NCBI GenBank assembly: GCA_003635265.1
Contig: PYIZ01000048.1
Location: forward strand, 1-64,000
Origin: Candidatus Poribacteria bacterium
GTDB lineage: Bacteria > Poribacteria > WGA-4E > PCPOR2b
DNA length: 64,000 nucleotides
Direction: 5' to 3'
Shown: piece by piece, positions 61,371 to 64,000 of the stretch
How positions within the stretch are numbered: the first letter of the stretch is position 1
Layout of the letters: the number at the start of each line of letters is the position of its first letter
Translations under genes and position numbers: made by a program
Notes under the pieces: model-generated
What the model saw: only the letters and a program-made list of their open reading frames with translations
Told to the model about the DNA's origin: nothing
Databases searched by the model: none

Positions 61371-62861
61371 ATGACCGTACCAACGATTATGGGCACCGAA
61401 ACCGAATATGGCATTTCGGTCAAAAATGCGCGAGATCCGGATCCGGTTGCGGCATCAACGCTCGTCGTCAATATCTATAAAGACCGTGGAATCAAGGGGA
61501 TCACTTGGGACTATGATCAGGAAAGCCCACTGATGGACGCTAGGGGGTTTGTCACTGAAGGGGAAACTGACATTCCAGATCAGGAAAATAATAGTCTCAT
61601 CAACGATGTCCTTGCCAATGGCGGGCGGTACTATGTTGACCACGCACATCCAGAGTATTGTACCCCGGAATGTACCAATGCGCGCGATCTGGTCAAATAC
61701 GAAAAAGCGGGGGAATTGATATTAGATTTGAGCCGGTTGGCCGCCCAAGAACTGTTGCCCACAAATCAAGAGATCATCATCTATAAGAACAACAGCGATT
61801 ATAAGGGACACAGTTACGGCGCCCACGAAAATTATCTGATGTCTCGAAACGTTCCCTTCCAAGATATCGTTGATGGACTGACGCCTTTTCTCGTAACGCG
61901 GCAGCCAATCACAGGGAGCGGTAAGATTGGCGCTGAAAATGGCGCAGCAGAAACAGACTATCAAATCTCCCAACGTGCCGATTTTTTCGAGACTGAAGTT
62001 GGATTGAGCACGATGGTGGCGCGTCCGATTATCAATACACGGGACGAGCCACACGCTGATGAGATGTTATACCGTCGGCTGCACGTAATCGTCGGCGATT
62101 CCAACATGTCTGAGTTTTCCATCTATCTGAAGGTGGGAATTACGGCGATTGTGCTACAACTGATCGAACAGGGTGTTGTCGGAGATCAGTTCAGACTCTC
62201 TGACCCTGTTTTGGCAATCAAAACGGTATCGCGCGACCTTTCCTGTAAAGAACCTTTGGTTTTAGACGATGGTAGGAAATGGACGCCCATTGAGGTTCAG
62301 CGCGAATATCTTGATTTGGCTCACAAGCATATTGCCACGGCGGATCTGTCTGAGGTCGTACAAGATGTGATGCAGACGTGGGAATTTGTTCTCGATCGTC
62401 TCGACGAAGATCCGATGAGTTTGGATCGGCACCTCGACTGGGTGATTAAGAAACGGTTGATTGATGCGTACCTGCGACGCCACAATTTAGCCCATTCAGA
62501 TCACCAAATTCGGATGTTGGATTTGCAATATCACGACATCCGTCCGAACAAAGGGCTTTACGCGAGACTGCTGAAAAACGGACGTGTTGAACGGCTCCTC
62601 AAACATGAGGAGATTGTTCAAGCGATTAACAATCCACCTGTTGATACACGTGCCTATTTTCGTGGTATGTGTTTACAAAAATATCCTAACGAGGTTCACA
62701 GCGCAAGCTGGAATTCAATGATTTTTTGTACTGACGATTCTTCTTTAGATAAAATCTTAATGGACCGTCCGCACTTCGGAACACAGGAGATGACTGGCGA
62801 TCTATTGAGAGACTGTACGGCTGCAGAGTTGGTTCAAGCCATTCTCACATCCAACGATTAG
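61371..62861 (+). CDS. dop: Depupylase / Pup deamidase
   Basis: Carboxylate-amine-ligase family member, 496 residues, near the 505 of mycobacterial Dop. It removes Pup from substrates, and in species with Pup-GGQ it also deamidates Pup. GTETEYGI carries the metal-binding glutamates (E10, E12), RYYVDHAHPEYCTPECT the catalytic Asp (D90), and KNNSDYKGHSYGAHENYLMSR, INTRDEPHAD, LYARLLKNGRVERL and NPPVDTRAYFRG are family blocks. I call Dop and not PafA because WDYDQESPLMDARGFVTEGETDIPDQ is the Dop loop, absent from PafA. It starts 9 bp after the ATPase stop. Confidence 0.93.
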   Translation: MTVPTIMGTETEYGISVKNARDPDPVAASTLVVNIYKDRGIKGITWDYDQESPLMDARGFVTEGETDIPDQENNSLINDVLANGGRYYVDHAHPEYCTPECTNARDLVKYEKAGELILDLSRLAAQELLPTNQEIIIYKNNSDYKGHSYGAHENYLMSRNVPFQDIVDGLTPFLVTRQPITGSGKIGAENGAAETDYQISQRADFFETEVGLSTMVARPIINTRDEPHADEMLYRRLHVIVGDSNMSEFSIYLKVGITAIVLQLIEQGVVGDQFRLSDPVLAIKTVSRDLSCKEPLVLDDGRKWTPIEVQREYLDLAHKHIATADLSEVVQDVMQTWEFVLDRLDEDPMSLDRHLDWVIKKRLIDAYLRRHNLAHSDHQIRMLDLQYHDIRPNKGLYARLLKNGRVERLLKHEEIVQAINNPPVDTRAYFRGMCLQKYPNEVHSASWNSMIFCTDDSSLDKILMDRPHFGTQEMTGDLLRDCTAAELVQAILTSND

Positions 62862-62876
62862 AAGGGGGAAAGCAAC

Positions 62877-63074
62877 ATGCCATCCGAAAAGCAACAGGAC
62901 CAAAGAGACAAACGGACTCAGGATACTGAGGAAGTTCAACCGGATCAAGAGGTCGTGGAGCAAGGCGAAGAGATTAAAGAAGATCTCGATCAAATCCTTG
63001 ATGAAATCGACGAAATCTTGGAAGAAGACTCAGAAGAATTTGTCGAGAATTATATTCAGCGAGGAGGCGAGTAG
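62877..63074 (+). CDS. pup: Prokaryotic ubiquitin-like protein Pup
   Basis: Small disordered protein modifier of 65 residues, acidic in its C-terminal half. DLDQILDEIDEILEEDSEEFVENYIQ would form the helix that binds the ATPase coiled coil. The last three residues are Gly-Gly-Glu (GGE), so it can be ligated to lysines by PafA directly, without the deamidation that Pup-GGQ species need. AAGGGGGAAAGCAAC precedes the ATG at 62877. It lies between dop and prcB; the prcB start overlaps its stop codon, and the codons for RGGE contain the Shine-Dalgarno of prcB. Confidence 0.96.
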   Translation: MPSEKQQDQRDKRTQDTEEVQPDQEVVEQGEEIKEDLDQILDEIDEILEEDSEEFVENYIQRGGE

Positions 63075-63958
63075 TGGTCTTTAGCGGCTCCGATCATAGA
63101 ACCTCCGATTTCCTTGAGCTCTTGCAAAAGGAACGCCCGGAGCTTCTATCAAGGTCTGGTACAGGGGCGTTCGGTACAACACCTCTACCAGACTCACCCG
63201 CGGCAAGTGCCGATTTTCGGGCATTCCGCTACGCGGAACTGAAAGGACAGCGCGTGCCAACTCCCAGTTTGATGGATCTTTATGATAGCCTGCTTGAAGG
63301 AACAACTATATTAGCCGCTGTTTATAACGAGGGGGTTATCATCGCCGGCGACCGTCAGGCAACGGCGGGATTCCAAGTGGGGGAACGGCGTATCCGAAAA
63401 GTCTATGAGGTGGATACCTATTCAGCTATCGCTATTGCGGGTGTCGCCGGACCAGCGATGGAGATGGCGAAGCTCTTCCAGGTTCAGGTGGAGTTCTATG
63501 AAAAGATAGAAGGCTCACCGTTAAGCCTAGAGGGCAAAGCCAATTCCTTGTCAAATATGGTCAAATCCAATTTGCCTATGGCGTTGCAGGGATTGGTGGT
63601 TGTTCCGATTTTCGCGGGATATGACCTTAAACGAAAACAGGGCAAGATCTTCAAATACGACGCGATAGGCGGGCAATACGAAGAAAGCGAATACTATGCC
63701 ACCGGATCCGGTGGTAAGGATGCGCAGGCAACGCTGAAAAAGCTGTATAGCCCCGATATGTCCCGTGATGGTGCCCTGAAGGTAGTTGCGGAAGCCCTCT
63801 GGGATGCCGCCGACGAAGATGTGGCGACGGGGGGACCCGATTTTATTCGGGAGATTTTCCCGACAATCAAGGTTATTGATTCGACGGGGATCTCAGATAT
63901 ACCGGATGAGGATGTCAAGACGCTCTATACTGAGTTACTTGACAGGCTCCGCAATTGA
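63074..63958 (+). CDS. prcB: Proteasome beta subunit
   Basis: Catalytic subunit of the 20S core, 294 residues. The first 76 are the propeptide, cut before T77 in LLEGTTILAAVYNEGVI; this Thr is the N-terminal nucleophile. VIIAGDRQATAGFQVGERRIRKVYEVD with Asp and Lys, and YYATGSGGKDAQATLKKLY with the SGG motif, complete the active site. The start is GTG 63074, overlapping the Pup stop (TAGTG); GAGGAGG lies 6 nt ahead inside pup. The alpha subunit prcA and the ligase pafA would be expected just behind the window's end. Confidence 0.97.
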   Translation: MVFSGSDHRTSDFLELLQKERPELLSRSGTGAFGTTPLPDSPAASADFRAFRYAELKGQRVPTPSLMDLYDSLLEGTTILAAVYNEGVIIAGDRQATAGFQVGERRIRKVYEVDTYSAIAIAGVAGPAMEMAKLFQVQVEFYEKIEGSPLSLEGKANSLSNMVKSNLPMALQGLVVVPIFAGYDLKRKQGKIFKYDAIGGQYEESEYYATGSGGKDAQATLKKLYSPDMSRDGALKVVAEALWDAADEDVATGGPDFIREIFPTIKVIDSTGISDIPDEDVKTLYTELLDRLRN

Positions 63959-64000
63959 TAATTGAAGATTGGCAATCAGCCCGCCACAAGGGTGTTGGAT

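Overview
The window looks like chromosomal DNA of an uncultured bacterium with moderate GC content. Candidatus Poribacteria, or a close Latescibacteria/PVC-like neighbour, is my best guess. This rests on content, not on a marker gene. There are nine phytanoyl-CoA dioxygenase (PhyH) genes, two sulfatases, a creatininase, DUF6807 and DUF6785 proteins, TIM-barrel sugar isomerases and a bacterial Pup-proteasome operon. PhyH and sulfatase expansion is a known trait of Poribacteria. I saw no rRNA, tRNA, CRISPR array, intact transposase or origin.

Layout. 1-2.6 kb: minus-strand creatininase-family and DUF6807 genes separated by palindromic repeats. 2.8-6.1 kb: a plus-strand, translationally coupled run of MscS channel, a 27-codon mini-ORF, an unknown protein and a sulfatase. 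6.1-8.15 kb: an ECF sigma / anti-sigma operon with two small envelope-type proteins. 8.2-10.2 kb: a DUF6785 membrane protein. 10.4-13.7 kb: a catabolic operon (DapA-like aldolase, amidohydrolase, sulfatase). 13.8-15.7 kb: two divergent PhyH genes. 15.9-18 kb: a tandem duplication of trpD. 18-25 kb: aldo/keto reductase, SelA-like PLP enzyme, endonuclease IV, a small zinc-ribbon protein coupled to a PhnP-like hydrolase, a kinase-like gene split by a 348-bp insertion, and a TIM-barrel protein. 25.2-35.3 kb: a minus-strand run of mostly housekeeping genes (SGNH hydrolase, ComB, AccC, membrane pyrophosphatase, FolC, GlyA, protease-TPR).

35.5-48.9 kb is mostly plus strand: an amber-interrupted HpcH aldolase, a deacetylase-like protein, a SnoaL-like protein, an AlkP-superfamily phosphodiesterase, GuaB, a PhyH, a NuoI-like ferredoxin, a 958-residue orphan protein, a malate-dehydrogenase-like pseudoenzyme and XdhC. 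After a minus-strand RecQ, 51-58.1 kb is a PhyH island: six more PhyH genes, including a tandem triplet, a nucleotidyltransferase and a XisH/XisI pair. The window ends (59.5-64 kb) in a proteasome operon, ARC/Mpa ATPase - Dop - Pup (ending in GGE) - PrcB, behind a perfect-consensus sigma-70 promoter. PrcA and PafA are not in the window.

Intergenic spaces are rich in short palindromes (core CCCGATAAATCGGG), a second inverted-repeat family (AGAAACCGAGTTTT) and a hairpin-plus-promoter module shared by the insertion in the kinase gene and a decayed element near 26.3 kb. Translational coupling through ATGA or TAGTG overlaps is common.
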